Source: DATLWR01 sp035576205 (GTDB lineage: Bacteria; Pseudomonadota; Zetaproteobacteria; Mariprofundales; Mariprofundaceae). Taken from it: a stretch of DNA of 16,660 nt. Positions 1 to 7,808 of the stretch are shown here, one piece after another; within the stretch, counting starts at the first letter, position 1, and every line of letters starts with the position of its first letter. Location of the stretch: contig DATLWR010000168.1 of NCBI GenBank assembly GCA_035576205.1, forward strand, positions 1-16,660, in the 5' to 3' direction. The position numbers were made by a program, and so were the translations under genes. The notes below the pieces were generated by a model. That model saw only the letters and a program-made list of their open reading frames with translations. It was not told the DNA's origin and did no database searches.

Positions 1-1
1 G

Positions 2-334
2 GAAGAGCTCAACCAATTGTTTCAACTGGTTGTGGGTTACCTGGATAAGGAAAAAGGCTATCGACCATATGTTGCATCAGATACTCGCATCTACAGGGTT
101 GGAAGGGTTAATGGTCCTTATCCGCAGAGTAAGAGTACTGAAGTGGTTGTCCGTGTGTATACATCGTGGGTTAAGATAGATGACAGCCTCACAATCCATG
201 TGGAGCAGAGAGGTGCGGATAGCACCATTTCTGTTGATGGCTTGCTGACGGAAATCCGGAAGGTGATCCGTCAATCATGGGAAGGGAAAATGGAAGTCAT
301 TTGTGTCAGTGATGATTGCGAGGGGAGGCCATAG
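2..334 (+). CDS. 3' end of an unrecognised protein (truncated by window start)
   Basis: The frame is open from base 2, so the 5' end lies outside the window. A TTG at 17 could be read as a start, but nothing upstream of it looks like a ribosome binding site and the frame continues through it, so I treat this as a C-terminal fragment of about 110 residues ending at TAG 332-334. The protein is soluble-looking, with alternating beta-type and charged stretches and a C-terminal CVSDDCEGRP with two cysteines. I see no signal peptide, membrane segment or known motif, and I do not recognise the family. Base composition is clearly lower in GC than the rest of the window (about 43% in the first 60 bases), which suggests a different history, possibly horizontal transfer. 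It is followed by a strong terminator. Confidence 0.6.
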   Translation, partial: EELNQLFQLVVGYLDKEKGYRPYVASDTRIYRVGRVNGPYPQSKSTEVVVRVYTSWVKIDDSLTIHVEQRGADSTISVDGLLTEIRKVIRQSWEGKMEVICVSDDCEGRP

Positions 335-373
335 ATCTCGCCTCAACTATGAGCGAATGGTCGATCAGAAGTG

Positions 374-405
374 AAAAGGCCTCCGCGCAAGCGGGGGCCT
401 TTTTT
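374..405 (+). terminator. Rho-independent terminator after the partial gene
   Basis: A 13-bp stem (374-386 paired with 391-403, one T-G wobble) closes a GCAA tetraloop (387-390) and runs into a T tract ending at 405. The left arm begins with AAAA, so the structure could also stop transcription on the minus strand. It ends the transcript of the gene finishing at 334. The core is almost identical to the hairpin at 8497-8526. Confidence 0.9.
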
Positions 406-445
406 ATTGCCGATATGATACGCTGGGCCGGAATCCGGAGGTGGC

Positions 446-1411
446 ATGGCTGATAAGGCGCGCAGGGTGAAGGTGGCGGCGGTGCAGATGCATTGCGAAG
501 CCGGCGAGACCGGGCGCAATCTGGCGCACGCCGGCGAACTGGTCGGGCAGGCGGTGGCGCAAGGGGCTCAACTGGTGCTGTTGCCCGAACTGATGCCGGG
601 AGGCTACACGCTGACCGAGGCGATCTGGGATTCGGCCGAAACGATGGACGGCCGCTCGGTGACCTGGCTGCAGGAGCAGGCGAGACAACATCACATCCAC
701 ATAGGCTTCAGCTTTCTCGAGGCGGAGGGTGAGGATTTCTACAACAGCTTCGTGCTGGCAGGTCCCGTTGGCGGGATCGCCGGCCGCGTGCGCAAGAATC
801 CGCCGGCCTCGGTGGAGGCCTTTTTCTATCGTGCGGGCAGCGATGCGCACGTCATCGACACCGAACTGGGGCGCATCGGCATCTCCATCTGCTACGAAAA
901 CCTGCTCTATGACCGGATATGCGAACTGGCCGGTCTGTCGGTGGACTTCGTGCTTTCGCCTTCGGCGGCGGGCCGGCCGAAGAAATTCATTCCGGGCGAT
1001 CTGCGCAGGTTCGAGGAGATGTTGAAACGGTGGCGCCATCTCTATGCGGACGTGCTCGGCGTGCCCAACATCATGGCCAACAGAACCGGACCGTTGGTCA
1101 CGGAGCTTCCCTCCATCTACCCCTTCCTGCGCAGCAGTTTTCCGGGCCTCTCCTACATCAGCGATGCCAACGGCCATGTGCTGGCCGAACTGGGCGAGGA
1201 GGAGGGCGTGATCGTCGCCGACATCGAACTGGATGCGGCGCTCAGGAAATCGGATAAGCCGAGGCGGTACGGCAGCATGTGGGCGCTGCCCGTGCCGTGG
1301 TATGCGCTCACCTGGCCGATGAGCCAGCATCCCGGTGAAAAGGACTATGCCGCCAATCCGCGCCGCATCGCCAGGGCAAGGGAGCAAAGCTCAACCGACG
1401 ACAGGCGGTAG
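446..1411 (+). CDS. Nitrilase-superfamily C-N hydrolase, copy 1
   Basis: This 321-residue protein is a carbon-nitrogen hydrolase, expected to cleave a non-peptide C-N bond (amide, carbamoyl or nitrile) through a covalent thioester in the cytoplasm. The Glu-Lys-Cys triad is visible: E48 in LLPELMPGGY, K117 in GRVRKNPPAS and C149 in GISICYENLLY. After the usual fold there is a distinctive tail, RRYGSMWALPVPWYALTWPM, about residues 274-293, that is conserved in the second copy at 8579. GGAGGT at 437-442 sits 3 bases before the ATG; this is close but is the only good start. The gene converges on the methyltransferase gene with 8 bp between them. Substrate is unknown: the branch (amidase, N-carbamoyl hydrolase, nitrilase) cannot be decided by eye. 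Superfamily membership is firm from the triad; any specific name would be a guess. Confidence 0.93.
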   Translation: MADKARRVKVAAVQMHCEAGETGRNLAHAGELVGQAVAQGAQLVLLPELMPGGYTLTEAIWDSAETMDGRSVTWLQEQARQHHIHIGFSFLEAEGEDFYNSFVLAGPVGGIAGRVRKNPPASVEAFFYRAGSDAHVIDTELGRIGISICYENLLYDRICELAGLSVDFVLSPSAAGRPKKFIPGDLRRFEEMLKRWRHLYADVLGVPNIMANRTGPLVTELPSIYPFLRSSFPGLSYISDANGHVLAELGEEEGVIVADIELDAALRKSDKPRRYGSMWALPVPWYALTWPMSQHPGEKDYAANPRRIARAREQSSTDDRR

Positions 1412-1419
1412 CCTGCCCT

Positions 1420-2184
1420 TTACTTTCGGGTGGTGACGATGAGCGAGCGGCCGATCAGCATCGGCACGGAATTGATCTGGTCGATGATGGGCTGGTTATA
1501 CTGGTCGATGGAGCCGTATTTCCGCCGTTCCTTGTTCCAGGCGAGTCCGGCCATCAGACGGATCGGCAAATATAGCAGCAGCAGCCAGACCAGCGAGGGG
1601 AATTGGGATTTGTCCGTACTCAGGAGGGGTGTGGTAAATCCGGCATTCATCAGGGCCTGGGCCAGAAACGGGTAGGGAACGGGTGTGATGTGGCCGCCGG
1701 TGCTTTCGATGGCGGTTTCGCCGACATGCAGGGGGCCGAACATGCTCCAGAAGCCGGTGACCAGAAAACGCATGCGTGATTTCAGGTTGAGCACATTCGG
1801 GGTGGTGATGACCAGCACGCCGCCCGGTTTCAGTACACGATGAATCTCACGAATGATGGCACGATAGTTTTCCAGATGTTCGGCCACTTCGGTGAAGGTC
1901 ACCAGATCAAAGGAAGCGTCGGCGAAAGGCAGATGCCCCTCGTTGAGATCGACCACATGCACCTTGACGTCGGGAAGCTGCATGAATTTGTCGGTATAGT
2001 CGCAGGCGCTGCTTTCGACATTGTATTCCTTGCGAATACGGCGAATGAGATTGCCTGTGCCGCTGCCGATATCGAGATGCCGGCCACTGATCTCCGGATA
2101 CTCCCGGGTGAGCGCCCGGACCGCCCCCTCGAGGGTGGCGTCCAGGCTTAGTTGATCATCTTTGGCAAGGTCGTTGTCTGACAT
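1420..2184 (-). CDS. Class I SAM-dependent methyltransferase
   Basis: A 254-residue protein with the Methyltransf_11 pattern. Motif I (SAM-binding glycine loop) is HLDIGSGTGNLIRRI, about residues 41-55. An acidic strand follows with VHVVDLNEGHLPF, then motif IV-like FDLVTFTEVAEHLENY and the post-motif RVLKPGGVLVITTPN. The C-terminal third carries hydrophobic stretches (LVWLLLLYLPIRLMAGLAW) that may be membrane-associated, as in some methyltransferases acting on quinones, lipids or glycans. The acceptor is not predictable from sequence. The ATG at 2184-2182 lacks a strong Shine-Dalgarno. The gene lies 70 bp downstream of the HD-GYP gene on the same strand, so co-transcription is possible; that gap holds a 5-bp hairpin (2229-2243) without a T tract. 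Confidence 0.88.
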   Translation of the reverse strand: MSDNDLAKDDQLSLDATLEGAVRALTREYPEISGRHLDIGSGTGNLIRRIRKEYNVESSACDYTDKFMQLPDVKVHVVDLNEGHLPFADASFDLVTFTEVAEHLENYRAIIREIHRVLKPGGVLVITTPNVLNLKSRMRFLVTGFWSMFGPLHVGETAIESTGGHITPVPYPFLAQALMNAGFTTPLLSTDKSQFPSLVWLLLLYLPIRLMAGLAWNKERRKYGSIDQYNQPIIDQINSVPMLIGRSLIVTTRK

Positions 2185-2254
2185 GCGGGCAAGCTAGGTT
2201 GGGAGGATGACCCAGTCTATCTGCTTTACGCCGGCAGGCGGCGAGAGCAAACAT

Positions 2255-3787
2255 CTAGCCGGCACCGGCAGGAAGTTCCTCGAAACTGAAGCCGTGCTCG
2301 CGGAAAACCCGCAGGCAGGCATCGACCACCTCGGGATCGAAATGGGTGCCGCGGTCACGGGCGATCTCCTCAAGGGCTTCTTCGATGCTGCTTGCCGGCC
2401 GGAAGGGGCGGTGGGAGGTCATCGCCTCGACGACGTCGGCAACGGCCAGCACGCGGGCTTCGGGGATGATCTGCTCTCCCGCAAGATGATTGGGATAGCC
2501 CGTGCCGTCGAAGCGCTCGTGATGCTGTAGGATGATCTGCGCCACCGGCCATGGAAATGCCACGTTCCGGATGATATCGAAGCCGACCTGCGAATGGCTC
2601 CGGATCAGTTCGATCTCCAGTTCGTTGAGTTTGCCTGGGCGACTGAGGATCTCGGTGGGGACGTAAATCTTGCCGATGTCATGGATGATGGCGCTGAGCC
2701 TTACCCCCTCGATCCTGTCGGCAGGCCAGCCAAGCTCATGGGCGATGGCGACGGCCAGACGCGCGGTTCGCAGCTGATGGCCGGCGGTATGGGGGTCGCG
2801 CTTTTCCACCATCAATGCCACCGCCTGGATGGTACCGAGCAACGCCTTTCTGAGGCTGGCCTCGCTCTGGCGCAGTGCGGCTCCGTTGCGTTTCCGGGTC
2901 GTGATGTCACGTAGGATACCCACGGCATGCCAGCGCCCGTCGAGTTGCAATGCCGAGACCGACAGTTCAACCGGAAACTCGTCGCCACCCTTGCGGAGGG
3001 CCTCGATCTCCAGGGTTTTACCGATAATCGGGCCATTGCCGGTTTGCCGGAAACCGGCGAAGCCTTTTTCGAAGGCCTGCAGATAACGTTCCGGCACGAT
3101 GAGCCGGTGCGCGTCATTGCCGATGGCCTCGGCAGCCGTATAGCCGAATATCCGCTCGGCGGCGGGATTCCAGTAGGCCAGCATCCCTTTGTCGTCGATC
3201 ATCAGGATCGCATCCTGCGCAACCGATGTGATGCTGCGGAATTTCTCCTCCGTTTCCTCCAGCGATTGCTCAGCCATATCGCGCTCGGCGACCAGGCTGG
3301 CAGCAAAAGCATCGTTGTGCCGGCAGAGCAGGAGTGCCTTGGCGAGGTTGGTCATCACCGGTTGGAAGACATGAGTCAACGGCAACTGGGTAGTGGGCAG
3401 ACGGGGGGCGAGCAGCAGAATGACTCCCTCATGGTCAATGGGCAGCCGCAGGCAGGCGCCGTAAGGGCGGGTGGCATCCGTCAGCGACCGCAGCAGTTCG
3501 GGGTCTTCGATGACTGACGCCGGGCCTTCCAGCAGTGCAGTCGGTATGTTCAGTGGCTTGCCCACCAGACGATTGAAGCCGAAGTCGCCAACAGCTGCAT
3601 CCAGGCGCACCTCGATTGTGGCCGTTCCGGTAGCGGTGGGCGGATCGAGGAAGACCAGACCGGTCGGGAAGGAAGTGTGGTAAAGGATGCGCTGTACCGT
3701 TTTGGTCAGCAGCGGCCGTACGCTCGTTTCGCCGCCGATGACCAGCGCGATGTCGTACAGCACCGACATGACATGTTCGCGGTTCAT
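2255..3787 (-). CDS. GAF-PAS-HD-GYP c-di-GMP phosphodiesterase
   Basis: This 510-residue cytoplasmic signalling protein should hydrolyse cyclic di-GMP. Domain order: GAF-like region about 5-155; short helical linker 160-182; PAS/PAC domain about 183-300 (EEKFRSITSVAQDAILMIDD, then WNPAAERIFGY, ending ILRDITTRKR); HD-GYP domain about 318-500. Catalytic residues are intact: HD at 369-370 in IIHDIGK, the metal-binding HHE at 422-424, and the signature HHERFDGTGYP with GYP at 430-432. I see no transmembrane segment, so sensing is likely of an internal ligand or through the partner upstream. It starts 3 bp after the stop of the FIST gene on the same strand, which implies translational coupling and a shared pathway. 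The start MNREHVMSVL has only a weak GGCAGGG site; the second Met (M7) is an alternative. Confidence 0.93.
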   Translation of the reverse strand: MNREHVMSVLYDIALVIGGETSVRPLLTKTVQRILYHTSFPTGLVFLDPPTATGTATIEVRLDAAVGDFGFNRLVGKPLNIPTALLEGPASVIEDPELLRSLTDATRPYGACLRLPIDHEGVILLLAPRLPTTQLPLTHVFQPVMTNLAKALLLCRHNDAFAASLVAERDMAEQSLEETEEKFRSITSVAQDAILMIDDKGMLAYWNPAAERIFGYTAAEAIGNDAHRLIVPERYLQAFEKGFAGFRQTGNGPIIGKTLEIEALRKGGDEFPVELSVSALQLDGRWHAVGILRDITTRKRNGAALRQSEASLRKALLGTIQAVALMVEKRDPHTAGHQLRTARLAVAIAHELGWPADRIEGVRLSAIIHDIGKIYVPTEILSRPGKLNELEIELIRSHSQVGFDIIRNVAFPWPVAQIILQHHERFDGTGYPNHLAGEQIIPEARVLAVADVVEAMTSHRPFRPASSIEEALEEIARDRGTHFDPEVVDACLRVFREHGFSFEELPAGAG

Positions 3788-3790
3788 GTG

Positions 3791-4945
3791 CTAACCCTGC
3801 CAGGCGCTGGCGACCAGGGTGGCGTTGTGGAACAGCGGATAGCCCCATTGCGTGCCACTGCCGATCTCGCCGAGCGACAAGGCGCCGGCGATGCGCCCGG
3901 CCGCCGTGCGTTGCTGCAGGCCTTGCAATTCGGCGGTGGCGGCGTCGATACCCAGATGCAGCCGGCGCCCGGCGCAGTAGAAAACCAGCAGTTCGCGGCC
4001 GTCCAGCGGGCCGTTGAGCTCCGTCAGGGCGTTCACCATAGTCTCCAGGGTATGCACCGAGTCGACTTCCGGTGCGCGCAACAGGGTGAGCACGGCGTTG
4101 GCGGGCACCTCGCCGACGCAGAACAGCGAGCCGTCCTCCTCCAGTGCCACCGGGATGCGCACCACGATGACGCCGTTGGCACGCACGATGCCGAACGGGA
4201 AGTGAACCGCGTACTGGTAGAAGTTGTCGCGGTCGATCTCGACGCCGTACTGGGCGCGGGCCAGCTCCTGGTAGACTTCGAAGGCCGGCCGCCAGTCGAT
4301 CTGCAGGATTCGGTTCCCCTCCGTCGAGGTGGCGGTGATCATCTGTTCGGGCACCCCGTAGCCGTGTTCGAGGATGGCCCCATGGTGCGGGGAGAGCAGC
4401 ATCAGCAGTACGCCGTTCTGCACGATACGCTCGTGATCGAACAGGCAGGGCATGGGCTGGAATGTTTCACTGCCGGCATTGGCGCCCATGTAGCGGACGC
4501 GGTTGGCCAGTCGCAGGTAGAGCTCGTCGAGGATGGTGCCGATGTTGGGCACCATGGCATCGAAGAGCATGAACAGGGTGACGCCGTCACCATCGAGATG
4601 CGGCATCAGCCCGTTCACGACGCCGTCGAGACTTGCCTGCAGTGCATCCTCGTCGCGCGGCAGGTCGGGATAGAGGGCGGCGTAGGGCATGCGGTCGAAG
4701 CGCAGCAGCCAGACTCCCTGGCTGCGAAAGGCTCCGGATTCGGTGAGGGCCGGGAAGACGGCGCCGACCAGTGTTACACCGCGGGCGGCACAGGCCTGTT
4801 GAAGGGTGGGGACCGTCGCTTTCTCCGCCTCCGGCAGTAGTGCCAGCACACCCATCTCCGGATACGTGTTCTGCCATTGCTTCAGCAGTTCATCGATGGC
4901 CGATGCCTCGATGGCGGGCATGTACTGCATGGCGGAAACATCCAT
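3791..4945 (-). CDS. FIST-domain (FIST_N/FIST_C) sensory protein
   Basis: A 384-residue soluble protein matching the FIST family, a sensor module thought to bind small ligands such as amino acids in signal transduction. The N-terminal FIST half spans about 30-210 (VTLFMLFDAMVPNIGTIL, then RVRYMGANAGSETFQPMPC). The FIST_C half spans about 230-375, with the recognisable FYQYAVHFPFGIV, EVPANAVLTLLRA and GALSLGEIGSG. No output domain is fused; the output is presumably the HD-GYP protein encoded 3 bp downstream, since FIST proteins are often next to c-di-GMP or histidine-kinase genes. ATG at 4945-4943 has GGAG with 6-base spacing. Ligand is unknown. Family assignment rests on the C-terminal motifs and length. 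Confidence 0.85.
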   Translation of the reverse strand: MDVSAMQYMPAIEASAIDELLKQWQNTYPEMGVLALLPEAEKATVPTLQQACAARGVTLVGAVFPALTESGAFRSQGVWLLRFDRMPYAALYPDLPRDEDALQASLDGVVNGLMPHLDGDGVTLFMLFDAMVPNIGTILDELYLRLANRVRYMGANAGSETFQPMPCLFDHERIVQNGVLLMLLSPHHGAILEHGYGVPEQMITATSTEGNRILQIDWRPAFEVYQELARAQYGVEIDRDNFYQYAVHFPFGIVRANGVIVVRIPVALEEDGSLFCVGEVPANAVLTLLRAPEVDSVHTLETMVNALTELNGPLDGRELLVFYCAGRRLHLGIDAATAELQGLQQRTAAGRIAGALSLGEIGSGTQWGYPLFHNATLVASAWQG

Positions 4946-4984
4946 GATTCACTCCATGTTCGGTGTCCCGAGGACAATGGCTCG

Positions 4985-4990
4985 AGTATA
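4985..4990 (-). promoter_or_regulatory. Candidate -10 box upstream of the FIST operon
   Basis: Read on the minus strand this is TATACT (5 of 6 to consensus), 40 bases upstream of the FIST start, inside the 97-bp gap between fbaB and FIST. The -35 position (about 5008-5013) reads GTCGGA and does not match sigma70, so an activator or another sigma factor would be needed. Weak call. Confidence 0.3.
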
Positions 4991-5042
4991 AACTGATCTC
5001 TTGCGGTTCCGACAGACATTTGGCCTTGCTGTCCGCGGCCGG

Positions 5043-6092
5043 TCAGGCAATGGTGACATTGTTCGCAAGATAGACATCCTGGATGGCGTTGAGCAGTTCG
5101 ATGCCCCGTGGCATCGGTTTCTGGAATGCCTTGCGCCCCGAGATCAGCCCCATGCCGCCGGCCCGCTTGTTGATGACCGCCGTGGTGACCGCCTGGGAAA
5201 GATCGTGTTCACCCGAAGCTCCGCCCGAATTGATCATGCCGATGCGCCCCATGTAGCAGTTGGCGACCTGGTAGCGGACCAGGTCGATCGGGTGGTCGCT
5301 GGTCAGCTTCTCGTAGACCAGCGGGTGCGTGTGGCCGAAGTTGATGGCGGTGTAACCGCCGTTGGTCTGGGCCTGCTTCTGCTTGATGATGTCCGCCTCG
5401 ATGGTGGCGGCTAGGTGGTTGGCCTGGCCGGTGAGGTCGGCGGCGGTGTGGTAGTCGGTACCCTCGTGCTTGAAGGCGGGGTTGCGCAGGTAGGCCCAGA
5501 GGATGGTGACCATGCCCAGCTCGTGGGCGCGCGCGAAGGTGTCGCTGATCTCCTGCAGCTGGCGGCGCGACTGCGGTGAGCCGAAATAGATGGTCGCACC
5601 CACTGCCATGGCCCCGAGATCGAAGGCCTGCTGCACGCTGGCGAACAGCGTCTGGTCGTAGAAGTTGGGGTAGGAGAGCGTCTCGTTGTGGTTGAGCTTG
5701 ACGATGAACGGAATCTGATGCGCATACTTGCGGCTCACCGAGGCCAGCACGCCGAGCGTGGAGGCGACCGCGTTGCAGCCTCCCTCGATGGCCAGTTTCA
5801 CGATGTTTTCCGGATCGAAGTAGATCGGGTTGGGAGCGAACGAGGCGCCGCCGGAGTGCTCCACCCCCTGGTCGACGGGCAGGATGGAGAGGTAACCGCT
5901 GCCGCCGAGGCGCCCATGGTCGAAGATCGCCTGCAGGTTGCGCATCACCGCCGCGTTGCGGTTGCTCATCGCCACGACGCGGGTTACGAAGTCCGGCCCG
6001 GGCAGATGCAGCATTCCCTTGTCGATAGTGGTACAGACGTGGTTCAGGAGGTAGTCGGCCTGCTTGCCCAGCAGGGATTCGATACTGTTCAT
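5043..6092 (-). CDS. fbaB: Class I fructose-bisphosphate aldolase, FbaB (DhnA) type
   Basis: The enzyme interconverts fructose 1,6-bisphosphate with dihydroxyacetone phosphate and glyceraldehyde 3-phosphate, serving glycolysis/gluconeogenesis and the Calvin cycle. At 349 residues it matches the length of E. coli FbaB (350) and aligns without gaps over long blocks that I recognise: GYLSILPVDQGVEHS (67-81), KLNHNETLSYPN, VGATIYFGS, LTGQANHLAATI and INKRAGGMGLI. The Schiff-base lysine is most likely K237 in ADIIKQK. The frame is open upstream to 6206, but the start at 6092 is preferred: AAAGGAG lies 7 bases before it and the resulting N-terminus MNSIESLLGKQADYLL aligns with that of E. coli. No other gene overlaps it; a promoter region with palindromes lies upstream. 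Its presence near cbbQO suits an autotroph but does not prove a Calvin-cycle role. Confidence 0.96.
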   Translation of the reverse strand: MNSIESLLGKQADYLLNHVCTTIDKGMLHLPGPDFVTRVVAMSNRNAAVMRNLQAIFDHGRLGGSGYLSILPVDQGVEHSGGASFAPNPIYFDPENIVKLAIEGGCNAVASTLGVLASVSRKYAHQIPFIVKLNHNETLSYPNFYDQTLFASVQQAFDLGAMAVGATIYFGSPQSRRQLQEISDTFARAHELGMVTILWAYLRNPAFKHEGTDYHTAADLTGQANHLAATIEADIIKQKQAQTNGGYTAINFGHTHPLVYEKLTSDHPIDLVRYQVANCYMGRIGMINSGGASGEHDLSQAVTTAVINKRAGGMGLISGRKAFQKPMPRGIELLNAIQDVYLANNVTIA

Positions 6093-6178
6093 GGCACTCT
6101 CCTTTGCAGCTTCCAGTAACGAGCTTAGCCCGCGTTCGGATGCCTTGCTGACGGTTGATGAATGCCCGATCCCGGACT

Positions 6179-6206
6179 GTTGTACAAATTTGTTGGGAAA
6201 CAACAA
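6179..6206 (-). promoter_or_regulatory. Candidate fbaB promoter overlapped by palindromes
   Basis: On the minus strand TTGTTG (6206-6201) and TACAAC (6184-6179) are spaced by 16 bases and resemble -35 and -10 boxes. Two symmetric elements overlap them: a perfect 10-bp palindrome ACAAATTTGT at 6184-6193 and an inverted repeat TTGTTG/CAACAA at 6190-6195 and 6201-6206 around GGAAA. Symmetry between -35 and -10 is typical of repressor operators, so this may be a control site for fbaB, about 90 bp upstream of its start. The regulator is unknown. Confidence 0.4.
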
Positions 6207-6337
6207 CTCTTTCCCGGTTCAGCGATATTTCATGAATTTTTCCCTGTGATGCCAGTAACAGAATCGGTGCGTCCGCGCTTCTAAGTTGCAACCAGCCCCG
6301 ACGTCATGCTGACCGCAGGGGGCTTGAGGAGGCAGAT

Positions 6338-7807
6338 ATGTCGTTCACGGATTTTCTTACGTTCTGGGGTGGCAATATGGTGGTTTCCGTTCTGGTCTGG
6401 AGTGCCATCGCGATGGCGCTGGTCTACCTCGCCCGCAACCCCGCCCACCGCATGATCGAGGCGTTCGCCGCCGGTGCCAAACAGGCTTTCCAGCAGGCTG
6501 CCGATGCCGTGCAGGCCAGCGGCTCGAAACTGGCCGAACGCAACAAGGAGGTGCTGGTGGCCGCCGGGCGCGAGGCGAGCGAGCGGCTGATCGAGAGGGA
6601 GTTCTCGCGTATCGATACCATCGTGCACCGCGACATGGCCGAGTATCCGACGCTGCATCGCAAGATCAGCGATGTGGTGACCCGTATCGATGAGGACTAC
6701 AAGACCAGTTCCGAGGTGCCGCCTGAGGCGCCAGGCTGGGCCAATGCCGTGCAGGCGGTGGCCAAGATCCCGACGGGTACCAACGACCCGATGGTCGGGC
6801 AGGTTCTTCAGAGCATCCACGGCTCGATGGAGAAGAGCCACCAGCGCGTGCTGGAGGAGTACCGCAAGTCCAGCCGCACGCGCCACATGCTGCTGAAGAA
6901 GATGCGGCCGTTCTGGCGCCGCATGGACAGCGACCTGAAGCAGGTGAACCAGAAGGTCACCGGTCTTCTGGAGCGCGCCGAGGTGATCGATCGCAAGATG
7001 GAGGAGTACGAGAACATCGTCAGCCAGACGGACAGCGCCGTGCGTACGCTCTCCTCGTCATCGCTGACGCAGTTCTTCGTGGCCGGCTTCGTGCTGGCGG
7101 TCGCCATCGGCGGCGCGATGATCAACTTCAACCTGATCGCCCGGCCGATGCAGGAGATGGTCGGCGGTAGTGCCATGCTGATGGGTTACAGGACGGCCAA
7201 TATCGCCGCCCTCGTGATCATCCTCGTCGAGGTGGCCATGGGCCTGTTCCTGATGGAGAGCCTGCGCATCACGCGCCTGTTCCCGGTGATCGGCTCGATG
7301 CGCGACGAGATGCGCGTGCGGATGATCTGGATCACCTTCACCATCCTTCTGATCCTGGCCAGCGTCGAGGCGGGGCTCGCCTATATGCGCGAGATACTGT
7401 CGCAGGATGATGCGGCACTGCGTGCCTCGTTGATTCAGGGCAATGTGACCGCCATGGCGGTCAACTCGCAGCGCTGGATTACCACGGCGGCCCAGATGGG
7501 CATGGGTTTCATCCTGCCGTTCGCGCTGGTCTTCGTGGCCATTCCGCTGGAGTCGTTCATCCATTCGTCGCGCACCGTGCTGGGCATGGTGGGTGTCGGC
7601 CTGCTGCGCGGCCTGGCCTTCGTGCTGTCGCTGATCGGCAACATCTCGCACTATCTGGGGCAGATGCTGATCAGCATCTACGACCTGTTCATCTTTCTGC
7701 CGCTGTGGATCGAGGATCTGGTGCGCGGCAAGGAGAGCCGGGAGAGCCGCGAGGGGAAGCGGGGCTTCAATCCATTCGGTTCCCGGACGGCCAAAGAGGA
7801 GGCTTGA
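6338..7807 (+). CDS. Polytopic inner-membrane protein with long coiled-coil region, unknown function
   Basis: A 489-residue protein I do not recognise. An N-terminal membrane segment lies at about 13-31 (MVVSVLVWSAIAMALVYLA). A long charged, probably coiled-coil domain follows at about 38-240, rich in Lys/Glu heptads (RVLEEYRKSSRTRHMLLKKM). A cluster of five or six membrane segments then spans about 246-266, 284-306, 328-350, 384-408 and 413-460, and a short basic tail ends the protein. GAGGAGG at 6326-6332 lies 5 bases before the ATG, so the start is secure. Its stop is 1 bp before the VWA lipoprotein gene, so the two are surely co-transcribed and probably form one envelope complex. The architecture, a soluble helical stalk between membrane segments, suggests a scaffold or signalling role, but that is inference. 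No catalytic motif is seen. Confidence 0.85.
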   Translation: MSFTDFLTFWGGNMVVSVLVWSAIAMALVYLARNPAHRMIEAFAAGAKQAFQQAADAVQASGSKLAERNKEVLVAAGREASERLIEREFSRIDTIVHRDMAEYPTLHRKISDVVTRIDEDYKTSSEVPPEAPGWANAVQAVAKIPTGTNDPMVGQVLQSIHGSMEKSHQRVLEEYRKSSRTRHMLLKKMRPFWRRMDSDLKQVNQKVTGLLERAEVIDRKMEEYENIVSQTDSAVRTLSSSSLTQFFVAGFVLAVAIGGAMINFNLIARPMQEMVGGSAMLMGYRTANIAALVIILVEVAMGLFLMESLRITRLFPVIGSMRDEMRVRMIWITFTILLILASVEAGLAYMREILSQDDAALRASLIQGNVTAMAVNSQRWITTAAQMGMGFILPFALVFVAIPLESFIHSSRTVLGMVGVGLLRGLAFVLSLIGNISHYLGQMLISIYDLFIFLPLWIEDLVRGKESRESREGKRGFNPFGSRTAKEEA

Positions 7808-7808
7808 T

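Noticed and set aside
404..1387. A 327-codon open frame antisense to nitrilase copy 1, and a similar 420-codon one at 8273-9535
   Set aside because: Both are mirror frames of the hydrolase genes, Arg/His-rich with no family features; they resemble each other only because the sense genes are paralogs.
3677..4840. A 387-codon plus-strand frame over the FIST gene
   Set aside because: Antisense shadow; the minus strand encodes FIST motifs with a proper ribosome site.
5001..5042. GGCC/GGCC repeats after the fbaB stop as a terminator
   Set aside because: The stem is short (4 bp) with no T tract on the minus strand.
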